This document shows, piece by piece, positions 1 to 10,100 of a DNA stretch of 64,000 bases. The stretch covers positions 124,001-188,000 of the forward strand of contig NZ_JAAIKC010000001.1 in the NCBI RefSeq assembly GCF_010820665.1. Reading direction: 5' to 3'. A model generated the notes under the pieces. It was not told the origin of the DNA. It saw nothing but the letters and a program-made list of their open reading frames with translations, and did not search any database. Each line of letters begins with the position of its first letter. Position 1 is the stretch's first letter. A program made the position numbers and the translations under genes. Source of the DNA: Paenibacillus sp. SYP-B3998. GTDB taxonomy: Bacteria; Bacillota; Bacilli; Paenibacillales; NBRC-103111.

Positions 1-1
1 T

Positions 2-1012
2 GATGGGCATTCGAATGGACTTGAGCATGGGCATGATCATGTGCATATGGGGCATCAACCACTGCCAGGTCACCACCACAAAACGTCAACAGCACCGTTT
101 GTGCAACCAGAGGTTGTGCAGCAAGGGACGCCTACGGAACCGGCTGAACCGCCTTTTATGCCGATTGTTGAAGGTCCAATTAGCCAAGTAACGCCTTCGC
201 CGATTGAAAGCACAGCGCCTTCCCAAGAGATTCCGAGCGTAAATGCGCCAGCGCCAGTCATTCCAATACCTATGATCCCATTGCCTGAAAAAGAGCACAA
301 CGAACTCAACGAACCTTATACGCAACCTGCTGTTCATCCATTTCAACAATTTCATATTACGGCAACGGAGGTTTTCGCTTATCCAAGTGCGGAACAAGCA
401 GAAACCGTAAACTATCCTGAGTTCGCTCCGTACCCTCAACTGCCTTGGGAGCATGAACACTATCCGGCGCAGACCGGCCAAATCCCTGTAAGCAATGGTG
501 GATGTGGCTGCGGAGAAACGAATTATACTGAACCGTCATGGAAAGGGTTTCCAACAGGAGGGCCGATAGCATCTCCTTTTTCCGAAGAAGCTCCATGGCA
601 GACATACGCGCAAGCTGCTCCACCGATGCCTGGCTTTTATCCGCAGACTCCTCTGCAAATGGGATCTCCTTATGACATGCAGCAGCCACCCTGCTATCCG
701 CTTGGACCAGAGTTCTATGCTCCGCAGCATGGCACGTTGCCGCATTACGGAATGCCGTTTCCAACACCTTATGAGTCTCCGATTTTGCCACAGGTTCACG
801 CGCATCAGCTAGCAGAAGAGACAGATAAGGAGGAAACGGTAGAGATTGATATTCGTTCCGATAAAAAGAGTGGAAAAACAACGAAGGCAAACACCAATCC
901 CGCTAAAAAAGCAAGGCAGTCAGGTTCGTCAAATATTAGCGCGCTTTCGAGAAGGCAGCAGGCTTCAGAGAAGCAAGAACCAAAAGCGAATGTTCCCTGG
1001 ATTAACGTCTAA
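2..1012 (+). CDS. safA: SafA-like spore coat morphogenetic protein, C-terminal part
   Basis: The reading frame is open at the left edge, so the N-terminus (where SafA proteins carry a LysM peptidoglycan-binding domain) lies outside the window. What is visible is about 336 residues of low-complexity sequence: a His/Gly-rich start, then Pro/Gln/Tyr-rich stretches, a GGCGCG cluster near the middle, a charged Lys/Ser/Thr segment, and the ending NVPWINV. SafA recruits inner coat proteins to the forespore surface. The assignment rests on composition and on position upstream of bofC-ruv, as in Bacillus. A strong hairpin follows the stop. I am fairly sure it is a coat or cortex-associated protein, less sure of the exact name. 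Confidence 0.6.
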   Translation, partial: DGHSNGLEHGHDHVHMGHQPLPGHHHKTSTAPFVQPEVVQQGTPTEPAEPPFMPIVEGPISQVTPSPIESTAPSQEIPSVNAPAPVIPIPMIPLPEKEHNELNEPYTQPAVHPFQQFHITATEVFAYPSAEQAETVNYPEFAPYPQLPWEHEHYPAQTGQIPVSNGGCGCGETNYTEPSWKGFPTGGPIASPFSEEAPWQTYAQAAPPMPGFYPQTPLQMGSPYDMQQPPCYPLGPEFYAPQHGTLPHYGMPFPTPYESPILPQVHAHQLAEETDKEETVEIDIRSDKKSGKTTKANTNPAKKARQSGSSNISALSRRQQASEKQEPKANVPWINV

Positions 1013-1042
1013 ATGGTGTAGATTCCTTCTAGGCTTAATAAA

Positions 1043-1084
1043 AAAGCAACCCATCAACTTTATTAAAAGTTGGGGGTTGCTTCT
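1043..1084. terminator. bidirectional intrinsic terminator, safA-like / sigW
   Basis: An inverted repeat (AAGCAACC...GGTTGCTT with an inner CAACTTT/AAAAGTTG pairing) lies between two convergent genes. It has A/T runs on both sides, so it can end transcription from either direction. Confidence 0.8.
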
Positions 1085-1087
1085 TTA

Positions 1088-1699
1088 TTAAGCGAGCATG
1101 CCTATTGTGAAGAACACCATTAAGCCAACAACAAAATTCATGCCCCATTTTTTGCGGAGGAGTTCTCTTCCACGGTGAAGACGTGTTTTAATTGTTGTTA
1201 TGGGTAAATTCAACTTCTCGCTAATTTCTTGCAGCGAAAGTTCCTCTAAATAATACAGGGTTATGACGCTTTTATATTTATCAGCCAATTTATTGATGGA
1301 TGTGTGCATGTGCTCTTGAATTTCGGTTTGGAGAACAGCATGCTCGGGCGTATGATCTTGACTAGCTAATTTACTGTAGTAGCTGTAATCATCGTCATTC
1401 TCCGACAATTCTGCATCTAAAGATTGAACCGGCTTCTTTTTGCGAAGCAGATCGATGGCCACGTTCTTACCGATGCGGTAAATCCAAGTGGAGAAATTTT
1501 GACTTTCGTCATAGTGGTTTAAGTTCAAGTAAACACGGATAAATGTTTCTTGGACGATGTCCTCGGAATCAGGTTTATTGTGAAGCATACGAAAAGCAAG
1601 TCTTTGAATTTTGTTACGGTACAACTCCACCAATTCCACAAATGCGTTCCGGTCTCCCCGGCGCGATAACTGAATCAATTGAAGTTCTGCCACGTTCAT
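1088..1699 (-). CDS. sigW: ECF RNA polymerase sigma factor, SigW-like
   Basis: This 203-residue protein has sigma-70 region 2 (about residues 20-95, with DSEDIVQETFIRVY and FSTWIYRIGKN) and region 4 (about 130-185, with LYYLEELSLQEISEKL and TRLHRGRELLRKK). SigW controls the cell-envelope stress and antimicrobial peptide response in Bacillus. The start is the ATG inside MNVAELQ, preceded by AAGGAGGGG; an upstream in-frame start has no ribosome site. Two things are odd. The protein ends with a hydrophobic tail, FVVGLMVFFTIGMLA, right after region 4, and no anti-sigma gene follows. A hairpin repeat sits on its ribosome binding site. The ECF class is certain; the SigW subgroup is an inference from similarity. 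Confidence 0.85.
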   Translation of the reverse strand: MNVAELQLIQLSRRGDRNAFVELVELYRNKIQRLAFRMLHNKPDSEDIVQETFIRVYLNLNHYDESQNFSTWIYRIGKNVAIDLLRKKKPVQSLDAELSENDDDYSYYSKLASQDHTPEHAVLQTEIQEHMHTSINKLADKYKSVITLYYLEELSLQEISEKLNLPITTIKTRLHRGRELLRKKWGMNFVVGLMVFFTIGMLA

Positions 1700-1705
1700 G
1701 CTGTT

Positions 1706-1753
1706 CCCCTCCTTAAGAGTTTTCCTTGGGAAAACTATCTTCATAAACAAGCA
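1706..1753 (-). repeat. hairpin repeat on the sigW ribosome binding site
   Basis: Read on the minus strand this gives TGCTTGTTTATGAAG, then a perfect AGTTTTCC-CAA-GGAAAACT hairpin, then CTTAAGGAGG. It is a divergent member of the TGCTTACGA/GTTTTGC hairpin family also found before comN, recJ and pdhB. The stem differs in sequence from those copies but stays perfectly paired. Confidence 0.6.
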
Positions 1754-1892
1754 CTGTGTTTTTCCATAGGAAAAATGTCTTCAGACGTAAAATTAGTTTA
1801 TTCAAATATATATCATTTTGCCTGAATAAGTGTGAGAAAAATTCATCTACTTCTGACTATAACATTTTTGTGGCTACAGTCAAATTCTCCTT

Positions 1893-2108
1893 TTATGGCG
1901 AACTGATTTTTTGACTATTTGTGTCTGGATGAATAGCCGTATGATTGTTTAATTGCGTTGGAGTTACGTTTGAAGCCGTAGTAGAACGTGGAGAGGATAA
2001 TCCGGCTTCGCTTCGCTGCACCCCGTTCCAAATCGCTACAGCACCCCAAAGAAGGATCGCTCCAATGACGAGAAGTGTTGTTCGTTTGATTCGTTTTCTG
2101 GCTTTCAT
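1893..2108 (-). CDS. small single-pass membrane protein, unknown
   Basis: This 71-residue ORF begins MKARKRIKRTTLLV and has one hydrophobic segment (about residues 9-28, LLVIGAILLWGAVAIW). A Ser/Thr/Asn-rich tail without clear domains follows. A weak ribosome site (GGTGA) precedes the ATG. It reads in the same direction as sigW and lies about 190 bp upstream of it. I do not recognise a family. The basic N-terminus plus membrane span argues for a real anchored peptide, but it could be a chance ORF, since an overlapping frame on the same strand is also open. Confidence 0.45.
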   Translation of the reverse strand: MKARKRIKRTTLLVIGAILLWGAVAIWNGVQRSEAGLSSPRSTTASNVTPTQLNNHTAIHPDTNSQKISSP

Positions 2109-2221
2109 CCAACTTCACCGTCCGTCTTTATTGGTTTCACGCTTCTCTCTATGGTAAATGATGTATAGCGTCTAGTGCAAATGGAAACAATACGGAGAAA
2201 CGAGAATAGAAGGGGATATCG

Positions 2222-2887
2222 GTGAATGTATTTAGCTTTTTAAAACATTTGAAAAGAAGGCTGCGCTGGAAACGTGGTTGGATCGTATTGGGAACGGTTA
2301 TTGTCATTTGCACGCTTGGATGGATTGCTCATACATCAGATTTACTTCCCTCCAATAAGGAAGCATTGTCTCAAACGACATTCGCCAAGCTGACGCCAGG
2401 TGTGGATCAACGATTAAAAGAAGCGATTACAACATTGAAAGGTATTACAGATAGCAGAACAACGTATCTGCTTAAATCATATATATGCGGCGAAGAACGG
2501 CAACAATTGGGTATGCAGTCGCCCGATCAAATGATTGAAGCCCAGATGAAGCATCCGAATTGGTTTCTTAGTGTGAGTGCAAACGGAGAGGTCTCTTTTA
2601 CGGAGCACATCAATGATTTATCGCCGGAATGTAAACTGAAAGCCGTCTTTGGTTTGGATGAAAGCGGCAATTTGTCTCTTTTCAAGGGCACTCCAAGCAA
2701 GGAGAACATCATACGAACCTTTTTCCAATTAAACATTAAGCATCTGGAAAGCAGTTTGCCAAGTGAAACGGTTAAGCAATTACATGATGGCATTCGTGTA
2801 TCGGATCTAGAGGAGTATAATAGTGTACTGTCGACATTCAGTGATTATGCAGTAGAAGAAACGGAGCGGGCGATGATGAGTCCGTGA
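2222..2887 (+). CDS. bofC: BofC, forespore regulator of pro-sigma-K processing
   Basis: This 221-residue protein has an N-terminal membrane/signal segment (about 20-40, GWIVLGTVIVICTLGWIA) and an exported C-terminal domain containing TYLLKSYICGEE and NGEVSFTEHINDLSPECKL, typical of the BofC C-terminal region. BofC is made in the forespore and exported to the intermembrane space, where in Bacillus it restrains the SpoIVB protease and hence the sigma-K checkpoint. It is somewhat longer than the Bacillus protein. The start is a GTG after an AAGGGGA ribosome site. Its place just before ruvC and ruvA supports the call. Confidence 0.85.
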   Translation: MNVFSFLKHLKRRLRWKRGWIVLGTVIVICTLGWIAHTSDLLPSNKEALSQTTFAKLTPGVDQRLKEAITTLKGITDSRTTYLLKSYICGEERQQLGMQSPDQMIEAQMKHPNWFLSVSANGEVSFTEHINDLSPECKLKAVFGLDESGNLSLFKGTPSKENIIRTFFQLNIKHLESSLPSETVKQLHDGIRVSDLEEYNSVLSTFSDYAVEETERAMMSP

Positions 2888-2897
2888 ACAAACAGGA

Positions 2898-2943
2898 TAA
2901 AAGAGGTAGGCGGGGGGGAGACCCGAGTCTATCTCTTTTTTTT
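2898..2943 (+). terminator. intrinsic terminator after bofC
   Basis: The arm AAAAGAGGTAGGC pairs with GTCTATCTCTTTT using G-T wobbles and is followed by a run of eight T. It separates bofC from the ruv operon. Confidence 0.7.
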
Positions 2944-2949
2944 GTTATC

Positions 2950-2958
2950 TGCTATAAT
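2950..2958 (+). promoter_or_regulatory. extended -10 promoter of ruvC-ruvA-ruvB
   Basis: TGCTATAAT is a perfect extended -10 element (TG-N-TATAAT) about 50 bp before ruvC. No good -35 is visible, only a T-rich stretch, which is acceptable for an extended -10 promoter. Confidence 0.5.
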
Positions 2959-3005
2959 GAAATGACTACATATGTTCGCTTTTTTAGGATGGGAGAGAAA
3001 TAGCT

Positions 3006-3509
3006 TTGCGTATTCTGGGTATTGATCCGGGGATCGCTATTGTTGGTTTTGGCTTTATTGATAAAATTGGTAGCAAGCTTGTTCCCGTGCAGTATGGCTC
3101 TATTCAAACTGAGGCTCATACGGACCCAGGCATCCGGCTTAAGGATGTCTATGACGCGACTACACAATTAATAGAAAAGTATAAACCAGATGCGATGTCG
3201 ATAGAGAAGTTGTTCTTTAATCGCAATGTGACAACGGCATTTACGGTAGGGCAAGCGCGAGGTGTGATGATACTTGCGGGAGTTCAAGCGGGTTTGCCTA
3301 TTGCTGAATATACACCGCTTCAAGTCAAACAAGCAGTAGTCGGATATGGGAAAGCAGAGAAGCATCAAGTCCAAGAAATGGTCAAGATTTTACTGAAACT
3401 ATCTCAGGTACCTAAGCCTGACGATGTTGCGGATGCTTTGGCCATTGCTATTTGCCATGCGCATTCCTCGGCTTTGCAATCTAGGATAAATGAGGTCGTG
3501 AAAAGATGA
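3006..3509 (+). CDS. ruvC: Holliday junction resolvase RuvC
   Basis: This 167-residue endonuclease cuts four-way DNA junctions symmetrically during recombination repair, working with RuvAB. Catalytic acids are visible at Asp7 (GIDPG), Glu67 (SIEKLFF), and Asp140 and Asp143 (DDVADALA). Length is normal. The start codon is TTG, supported by GGGAGAG upstream and by the family N-terminus MRILGIDPG. Its last bases overlap the ruvA start by 4 bp, so the two are probably translationally coupled. B. subtilis has no ruvC here and uses RecU, so this arrangement differs from the Bacillus model. Confidence 0.95.
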   Translation: MRILGIDPGIAIVGFGFIDKIGSKLVPVQYGSIQTEAHTDPGIRLKDVYDATTQLIEKYKPDAMSIEKLFFNRNVTTAFTVGQARGVMILAGVQAGLPIAEYTPLQVKQAVVGYGKAEKHQVQEMVKILLKLSQVPKPDDVADALAIAICHAHSSALQSRINEVVKR

Positions 3510-4135
3510 TAGATTTCCTTAGAGGAAAAGTAGCCCTGCGCGAGAGTGACTATGCAGTTCTGGATGTGAACGGAGTCGGGTATCGTGTGTTTTGTCCTAA
3601 TCCTTACGCATTGTCGCATAAGGAGGACGAGGATGTGACGATGTACCTTCATTATCATGTTCGTGAAGATGCGCACTTACTATTTGGCTTTCTTTCTCGC
3701 GACGAGCAGTCGCTGTTTCGGCTCTTATTGGATGTCACCGGAATTGGCCCTAAGGTAGCGCTCGGTATTTTGGCTGCAGGAGGAAGACCGGAAGCGGTTA
3801 TTATGGCAATTAGCCAGGAAAATTTGGCTTTTCTGACGAAGCTTCCAGGGATCGGTAAGAAAACGGCGCAGCGAATTATTTTAGATTTGAAAGACAAGTT
3901 AGGTTCTGTAAGCTTGTCCAGTCCGGAAGCAGCGGTGGCCATGAGTATTGTTGGGTCCACACAGATTGGTGAGGGCGGTACGGCTTGGTCAGAGGCTAAG
4001 GAAGCTTTGATGACGCTAGGTTACACAGAAGCGGAAGCGGATCGTGCTTGGCTGCAGGTGAAACCGAAAGCCCAGGCATCGGATTCTGTCGATGTGTTGA
4101 TGAAGCTTGCTTTGCAGGCTCTGTATACGATGTAA
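3506..4135 (+). CDS. ruvA: Holliday junction branch migration protein RuvA
   Basis: This 209-residue protein has an N-terminal OB fold (MIDFLRGKVALRESDYAVLDV), a central tandem helix-hairpin-helix region (LLDVTGIGPKVALGIL and LTKLPGIGKKTAQRIILDL) and a C-terminal domain III (EAKEALMTLGYTEAEADRAW) that contacts RuvB. It binds the four-way junction as a tetramer and loads the RuvB motor. It overlaps ruvC by 4 bp and is followed by ruvB after an AAGGAGG site, so the three form one operon. Confidence 0.95.
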   Translation: MIDFLRGKVALRESDYAVLDVNGVGYRVFCPNPYALSHKEDEDVTMYLHYHVREDAHLLFGFLSRDEQSLFRLLLDVTGIGPKVALGILAAGGRPEAVIMAISQENLAFLTKLPGIGKKTAQRIILDLKDKLGSVSLSSPEAAVAMSIVGSTQIGEGGTAWSEAKEALMTLGYTEAEADRAWLQVKPKAQASDSVDVLMKLALQALYTM

Positions 4136-4147
4136 GGAGGACAATTG

Positions 4148-5155
4148 ATGGATAATGACCGTATTATATCGGCTAATTTGATGATGGAGGACAATGCAAT
4201 CGAATACAGCCTGCGTCCCCGTTATTTGTCCGAATATATCGGCCAGAAGCAGGCGAAGGAAAATTTGAAAATCTATATAGAGGCAGCGAAAATGCGTAAA
4301 GAAGCACTCGACCATGTGCTGCTCTACGGACCTCCAGGGCTCGGTAAGACGACGTTGTCCAACATTATCGCTAATGAGCTTGGCGTGAATATACGAACGA
4401 CCTCCGGCCCTGCTATTGAGCGGCCGGGGGATCTCGCTGCCATCCTGACCAATTTGCAGGAAGGCGACGTGCTTTTCATCGACGAGATTCACCGACTCCA
4501 CCGTACGGTGGAAGAGGTGCTGTATCCAGCGATGGAGGATTATGCCCTTGATATTATTATCGGCAAGGGACCTAGCGCACGATCAGTACGTTTAGACTTG
4601 CCAGCTTTTACCTTAATTGGCGCAACTACGCGGGCCGGCTTATTGTCAGCGCCGCTGCGCGACCGCTTCGGGGTCGTTAGCCGGCTGGAATTCTATACGG
4701 TGGACGAACTCACCTACATCGTCAGCCGGACAGCTGATATCCTGCAGGTTGGCATCGTCGGCGAGGCTGCGCGCGAGATCGGCATGCGCTCGCGGGGGAC
4801 ACCGCGAATCGCTAACCGATTGCTTAAACGGGTGCGCGATTTCGCTCAAGTAAAAGGCGATGGCATCATTACGCTAGACATCGCTAAAACTGCATTAAAG
4901 CTCATTCAGATTGATGACCTCGGTTTGGACGAGATCGATCACAAGATGCTGAGAGCGATCATTCAGAGCTTCCAGGGGGGGCCTGTAGGACTGGAAACAA
5001 TTGCAGCGACGATTGGCGAAGAGAGTCAGACGATCGAAGATGTTTATGAGCCTTATTTATTACAAATCGGCTTTCTACAGAGGACTCCACGGGGGCGAAT
5101 GGTCACGCCTCAAGCCTATCAGCATCTAGGATTACCGTTGCCGGAGCAACGCTAG
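4148..5155 (+). CDS. ruvB: Holliday junction branch migration ATPase RuvB
   Basis: This 335-residue AAA+ helicase motor has Walker A GPPGLGKT at residues 61-68, Walker B with [10 protein letters not shown] around 113, sensor 1 in [13 protein letters not shown], an arginine finger region (APLRDRFG) and a C-terminal winged helix (ending with [12 protein letters not shown]). It pumps DNA through the RuvA-bound junction. The ATG at 4148 is placed 7 bp after AAGGAGG; an upstream TTG would be too close. A terminator follows, closing the ruvCAB operon. Confidence 0.96.
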   Translation: MDNDRIISANLMMEDNAIEYSLRPRYLSEYIGQKQAKENLKIYIEAAKMRKEALDHVLLYGPPGLGKTTLSNIIANELGVNIRTTSGPAIERPGDLAAILTNLQEGDVLFIDEIHRLHRTVEEVLYPAMEDYALDIIIGKGPSARSVRLDLPAFTLIGATTRAGLLSAPLRDRFGVVSRLEFYTVDELTYIVSRTADILQVGIVGEAAREIGMRSRGTPRIANRLLKRVRDFAQVKGDGIITLDIAKTALKLIQIDDLGLDEIDHKMLRAIIQSFQGGPVGLETIAATIGEESQTIEDVYEPYLLQIGFLQRTPRGRMVTPQAYQHLGLPLPEQR

Positions 5156-5173
5156 TTTCCCTGTTCAAACGTG

Positions 5174-5211
5174 TCTCTTGTCTCTGCTGGAAGGCGGCAA
5201 GAGATTTTTTT
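5174..5211 (+). terminator. intrinsic terminator after ruvB
   Basis: The stem TCTCTTG-tC pairs with G-gCAAGAGA and is followed by seven T. Confidence 0.8.
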
Positions 5212-5300
5212 GTCCCAAATGTCTCTATTAAACAAAACTTCTTGACGTTCCTAGAGTCTAAAACACTAGAATACCAACGAAGGAAAGGAATTTTTGTCGA

Positions 5301-7505
5301 ATGAAATGGAACAAGCTGCTTAAACCTAAGACCATCGTATTCATTACTACGGCTGCTTTGACCCTAGTAACATTGCCCGTCCTTCCATTGAATGAAGCAC
5401 ATGCAGATGGTGTGCCACAACAATTAGATCAGATTCGTGTGGCCCTCTTTATAGATTCAACGAAGTATAGTCTTGTAGAACCTACCATTACACTGTCTTC
5501 TCCGAGTGGACTTGAGATCGGGGTTCGTAATGGCGGGGCTGGAACTGAAAAAACATGGGTATCATCCTCAGATGCTTCTGCGATTCGATTGTCTTTGGAC
5601 CAATACAGTGTAAACATGCTGGAAACGCCAGACTTTGCAGTGGCAAAAGCGCTGCATACGAAGCTTTCAACGATGCAACCAGATAGTTATGTGTTGAGTC
5701 GTGTAAAGCTAGGTAAAACGCTATATCAAGTGCAATACGGCAGCTTTCCAACGAAAGAGGCAGCAGAAATTGCAAAGGTGCAAGCACTGAAAGACAGCAC
5801 AGTTGCGGCATTGACGAAGTCTGTTTCGCCTGTCTTGTCAGGCCCACTGCATTGGAGCGCGGGTGTTTATCCCACTGAGGCTGCGGCCGTGCAGCAAGCG
5901 GGCGTTTACGCGCAGGCTGGGGTTAACGCAGACGTGGTTCTTCAGGAGGATTCAGCCGGTCAACTCACCTATGGTGTGTGGGTTGGGGGTGAAGCTACGA
6001 CGGAGCAGTTAGGCGCAGTGAAGCAGCTTGCATTGGGCGTGGCTCCTATGGTTCCACTGCAAGCGGCTAACATAAAAGATTCTTATCTAATCCGCCGAAC
6101 AGATGTAACTGCCTCAACAAATGGCGCCGTTTCAGCACCTCATTATGCAGCCGGAACTGCTGGGCAGAAAACTTGGATTCATCCCAAGGGTACGGGGATA
6201 ACGGTTAAAGAACGAGCAGAGCGCAGCTATCGAGGTGATATGGAAGTGAGCGCTTATCACGATAAGCTGACATTGGTCAATGAGGTGCCGCTTGAACAGT
6301 ATTTGTACGCTGTCATGGGCTCGGAGCTGAGCGCCGGATGGCCGGTAGAAGCGCTCAAAGCGCAAGCTGTTGCAGCCCGTACATATGCACTTAAACAAGG
6401 GAATAAATATGAGATCGCTCAAGTGACAGATACCACTTTAGATCAGGCCTATTACGGCATGCAGAAAGAGTTTGCCAGCGGAACACAAGCCGTTGAAGCG
6501 ACTAGGAGTGAGGTCCTTAAAGATAAAAACGGGTTGATTTCACCTGTTTTTTCATCGAATGCTGGAGGTATGACAGCAGACCCATCCGAAGTATGGGGGA
6601 ATCCCGTTGCTTATTTACGTAGTGTGCCTAGTCCGGATGAGGGCGCGGAGAAAGGGAAGGCCAACTGGTATCGCATCCAGCTCACGAATGGTAAAATTGG
6701 CTTTGTGCATGCCATGTATGTGAAGGATACCGGGGTTAAGAACAAGGAAGGCGCTGCGTACTTTGAGGCAACCGAAGCAGGTGTTAATGTACGCTCGGCC
6801 CCTTACGTGGACAATACGGGGAATCCATCCATTGCGCAGTTAGCTGCCAAAGAACGCGTGCTGATTCTTGGCCAAGAGAAAGAATCCAACGCCTTCTCAT
6901 GGGTGCGTGGCCCCTATAGTGCAGAGGAACTCAAAAGTAAGCTGAATACAGCAGGGGTTGCCATCAGTGGGGAGTTATTGTCGCTAGAAATTTCTAAACG
7001 CGGCCCTTCTGGCAGGGTCACTGAGCTTAAAGCAAACGGAGTTGTTGTTAAAGTTCCTTACCCAGATGCCTTACGTTCTGCATTAGGAGGACTCCCGAGC
7101 ACACGGTTTGAAATTGAAGCAGCAGGAAGTTATACTGGTACTACGCCTAGTCCATCCAGTGTAGTTCTTATAGGAGCAGGGAGTACGGGAGGCAACACGG
7201 TAAGCTCTGATTCCATTTACGTGTTAGCCAGTTCTAATTCGCAACCGACAGCAGTAAAGAAGACAGATCTTATTGCCCTTGGATCGGCCGGAACGTCAAA
7301 ATCGGCAACGTCATCTTCAAGTGATCCTTCTCTCCCACAAACCAGTGGATCAGTGCAAGGCAAGCAGTTTATTTTTCGAGGAACAGGTTTCGGACATGGT
7401 CTTGGTATGTCGCAGTGGGGAGCAAGAGGCTACGCAGACCTAGGCTATAATTATCAGAAAATACTCCAGACTTACTATACTGGGGTCAACATAACTAAGG
7501 AATGA
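5301..7505 (+). CDS. large secreted SpoIID/LytB-family protein with SPOR-like and SH3-like parts
   Basis: A signal peptide (about residues 1-36, ending NEAHADG) starts this 734-residue protein. A SPOR-like region follows (about 110-165: YQVQYGSFPTKEAAEIA). The SpoIID core begins near residue 325 (VPLEQYLYAVMGSELSAGWP, then KAQAVAARTYAL). The core is interrupted by an SH3-like segment (NWYRIQLTNGKIGFVHAMYV, then GVNVRSAPY) before its end, GFGHGLGMSQWGARGYADLG. SpoIID enzymes are lytic transglycosylases acting on denuded glycan strands. At more than twice SpoIID's usual length, it is probably a cell-wall enzyme rather than the engulfment SpoIID itself. It abuts queA. A TTGACG at about 5244 may belong to its promoter. 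Confidence 0.8.
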   Translation: MKWNKLLKPKTIVFITTAALTLVTLPVLPLNEAHADGVPQQLDQIRVALFIDSTKYSLVEPTITLSSPSGLEIGVRNGGAGTEKTWVSSSDASAIRLSLDQYSVNMLETPDFAVAKALHTKLSTMQPDSYVLSRVKLGKTLYQVQYGSFPTKEAAEIAKVQALKDSTVAALTKSVSPVLSGPLHWSAGVYPTEAAAVQQAGVYAQAGVNADVVLQEDSAGQLTYGVWVGGEATTEQLGAVKQLALGVAPMVPLQAANIKDSYLIRRTDVTASTNGAVSAPHYAAGTAGQKTWIHPKGTGITVKERAERSYRGDMEVSAYHDKLTLVNEVPLEQYLYAVMGSELSAGWPVEALKAQAVAARTYALKQGNKYEIAQVTDTTLDQAYYGMQKEFASGTQAVEATRSEVLKDKNGLISPVFSSNAGGMTADPSEVWGNPVAYLRSVPSPDEGAEKGKANWYRIQLTNGKIGFVHAMYVKDTGVKNKEGAAYFEATEAGVNVRSAPYVDNTGNPSIAQLAAKERVLILGQEKESNAFSWVRGPYSAEELKSKLNTAGVAISGELLSLEISKRGPSGRVTELKANGVVVKVPYPDALRSALGGLPSTRFEIEAAGSYTGTTPSPSSVVLIGAGSTGGNTVSSDSIYVLASSNSQPTAVKKTDLIALGSAGTSKSATSSSSDPSLPQTSGSVQGKQFIFRGTGFGHGLGMSQWGARGYADLGYNYQKILQTYYTGVNITKE

Positions 7506-8600
7506 ATGCAGATCATGGATGTACATGCTTTTGATTTTGAGTTGCCTGAATCATTGATTGCCCAGACGCCTCTCCTTGATAGAACGGCGTCTAGGCTGCT
7601 AACGTTAAAGAAACAAACAGGCGAAATTAGCCACCAAAGGTTTGAACAATTGGCTGATTATGTGGAAGCCGGGGATTTGCTCGTGATGAACGACACGCGA
7701 GTCATTCCAGCCCGGCTTTTTGGCGTGAAAAAAGATACCGGCGCCAAAGTAGAAATTCTCCTTTTAAAGCCTGTGGGCGAAGACCGGTGGGAAGCTTTAG
7801 TCAAGCCTGGTAAAAGGATGAAGCAGGGTGCTGTTGTAGTTTTTGGAGTTGAAGCTGGTTCCATGGAACGGCCTCTTCTAAGCGCGGAAGTACTAGAAGT
7901 GGGCGATATGGGAGCGCGCGTGCTTCAATTTAGCTATAGCGGTATTTTCAATGAAATTTTGGATAAGCTTGGACAGATGCCACTCCCGCCTTATATTAAA
8001 GAGCAACTACCTGAGAAGGAACGCTATCAAACCGTGTATGCGAAGCACGAAGGGTCAGCAGCGGCACCAACGGCTGGACTACATTTTACAGAAACGTACT
8101 TGGAACGACTTCGTTCGAAAGGCGTGCAGATTGCTTTTGTCACCCTGCATGTAGGGCTAGGCACTTTTCGTCCCGTTTCCGTGGACACGGTCGAAGAACA
8201 TCAGATGCATGCGGAATACTATGTATTGTCACCGGAGACAGCTGCATTGATTAATGAAACGAAAGCAAAAGGAAAGCGTGTAATCGCTGTTGGAACAACG
8301 TCAGCACGGACTTTGGAGACCGCAGCCGGGTTAAGCAGGAAACAAGGTGAAACCTCTGGTACTCAAGATGCGTGTTTTGAAATTGAAGCCTCTCAAGGCT
8401 GGACGAGCATTTTTATTTATCCCGGCTACAAATTCCAGGTCGTAGATGTTTTACTCACCAATTTTCATCTACCTAAATCGACGTTACTTATGCTCATCAG
8501 CGCTTTAGCTGGTCAAGAGCATGTGATGGAAGCTTATCATCAGGCGGTTAGAGAGCAATACCGTTTTTTCAGTTTTGGAGATGCAATGTTGATTTACTAG
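7506..8600 (+). CDS. queA: S-adenosylmethionine:tRNA ribosyltransferase-isomerase QueA
   Basis: QueA moves the ribosyl group of SAM onto preQ1 at tRNA position 34, giving epoxyqueuosine. The 364-residue protein shows family blocks [15 protein letters not shown] at the start, [52 protein letters not shown] and [18 protein letters not shown]. The first ATG, 5 bp after AAGG, is used here; a second ATG three codons later (MDVHAFDF) fits the family N-terminus equally well. It begins one base after the upstream stop and is followed by tgt, the usual queuosine pair. Confidence 0.95.
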   Translation: MQIMDVHAFDFELPESLIAQTPLLDRTASRLLTLKKQTGEISHQRFEQLADYVEAGDLLVMNDTRVIPARLFGVKKDTGAKVEILLLKPVGEDRWEALVKPGKRMKQGAVVVFGVEAGSMERPLLSAEVLEVGDMGARVLQFSYSGIFNEILDKLGQMPLPPYIKEQLPEKERYQTVYAKHEGSAAAPTAGLHFTETYLERLRSKGVQIAFVTLHVGLGTFRPVSVDTVEEHQMHAEYYVLSPETAALINETKAKGKRVIAVGTTSARTLETAAGLSRKQGETSGTQDACFEIEASQGWTSIFIYPGYKFQVVDVLLTNFHLPKSTLLMLISALAGQEHVMEAYHQAVREQYRFFSFGDAMLIY

Positions 8601-8616
8601 AGGATGCTTAGAATAG

Positions 8617-9768
<1,152 letters not shown>

Positions 9769-9783
9769 GAAAGGAGGATACCC

Positions 9784-10086
9784 ATGTTTTTATTAGCTGA
9801 CACTGCGCCTGCAAGCACAGGAGCGGTAGGATACTTGTATACATACGGGCCGTTAGTACTCATGTTTGTAGTACTTTACTTCTTACTTATTCGTCCACAG
9901 CAAAAGAGACAAAAGACCCGCAATCAAATGCTAGGGGCGTTAAAAAAAGGGGATAAAGTCGTAACAATCGGTGGGCTGCATGGAACGATTATGGAAATTA
10001 CAGACGATATTTGCGTGCTTCGTGTTAACGATGCAACGAAAATGACGTTCGATCGTTCGGCAATTAATGCTGTTGCTAAGGAATAG
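9784..10086 (+). CDS. yajC: preprotein translocase subunit YajC
   Basis: This 100-residue protein has one membrane helix (about 21-41, GPLVLMFVVLYFLLIRPQQK, with the signature LIRPQQKRQK) and a cytosolic domain with GDKVVTIGGLHGTIMEI. YajC associates with SecDF and stimulates export. An AAAGGAGG ribosome site precedes it, and a strong terminator follows. The secD-secF genes lie about 6 kb downstream. Confidence 0.93.
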   Translation: MFLLADTAPASTGAVGYLYTYGPLVLMFVVLYFLLIRPQQKRQKTRNQMLGALKKGDKVVTIGGLHGTIMEITDDICVLRVNDATKMTFDRSAINAVAKE

Positions 10087-10100
10087 TTAAGAAATACAAT

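Noticed and set aside
1915..2118. A second minus-strand ORF overlapping the small membrane ORF
   Set aside because: It is in another frame, has a biased random composition and no membrane segment; the neighbouring frame with a clear helix is more plausible.
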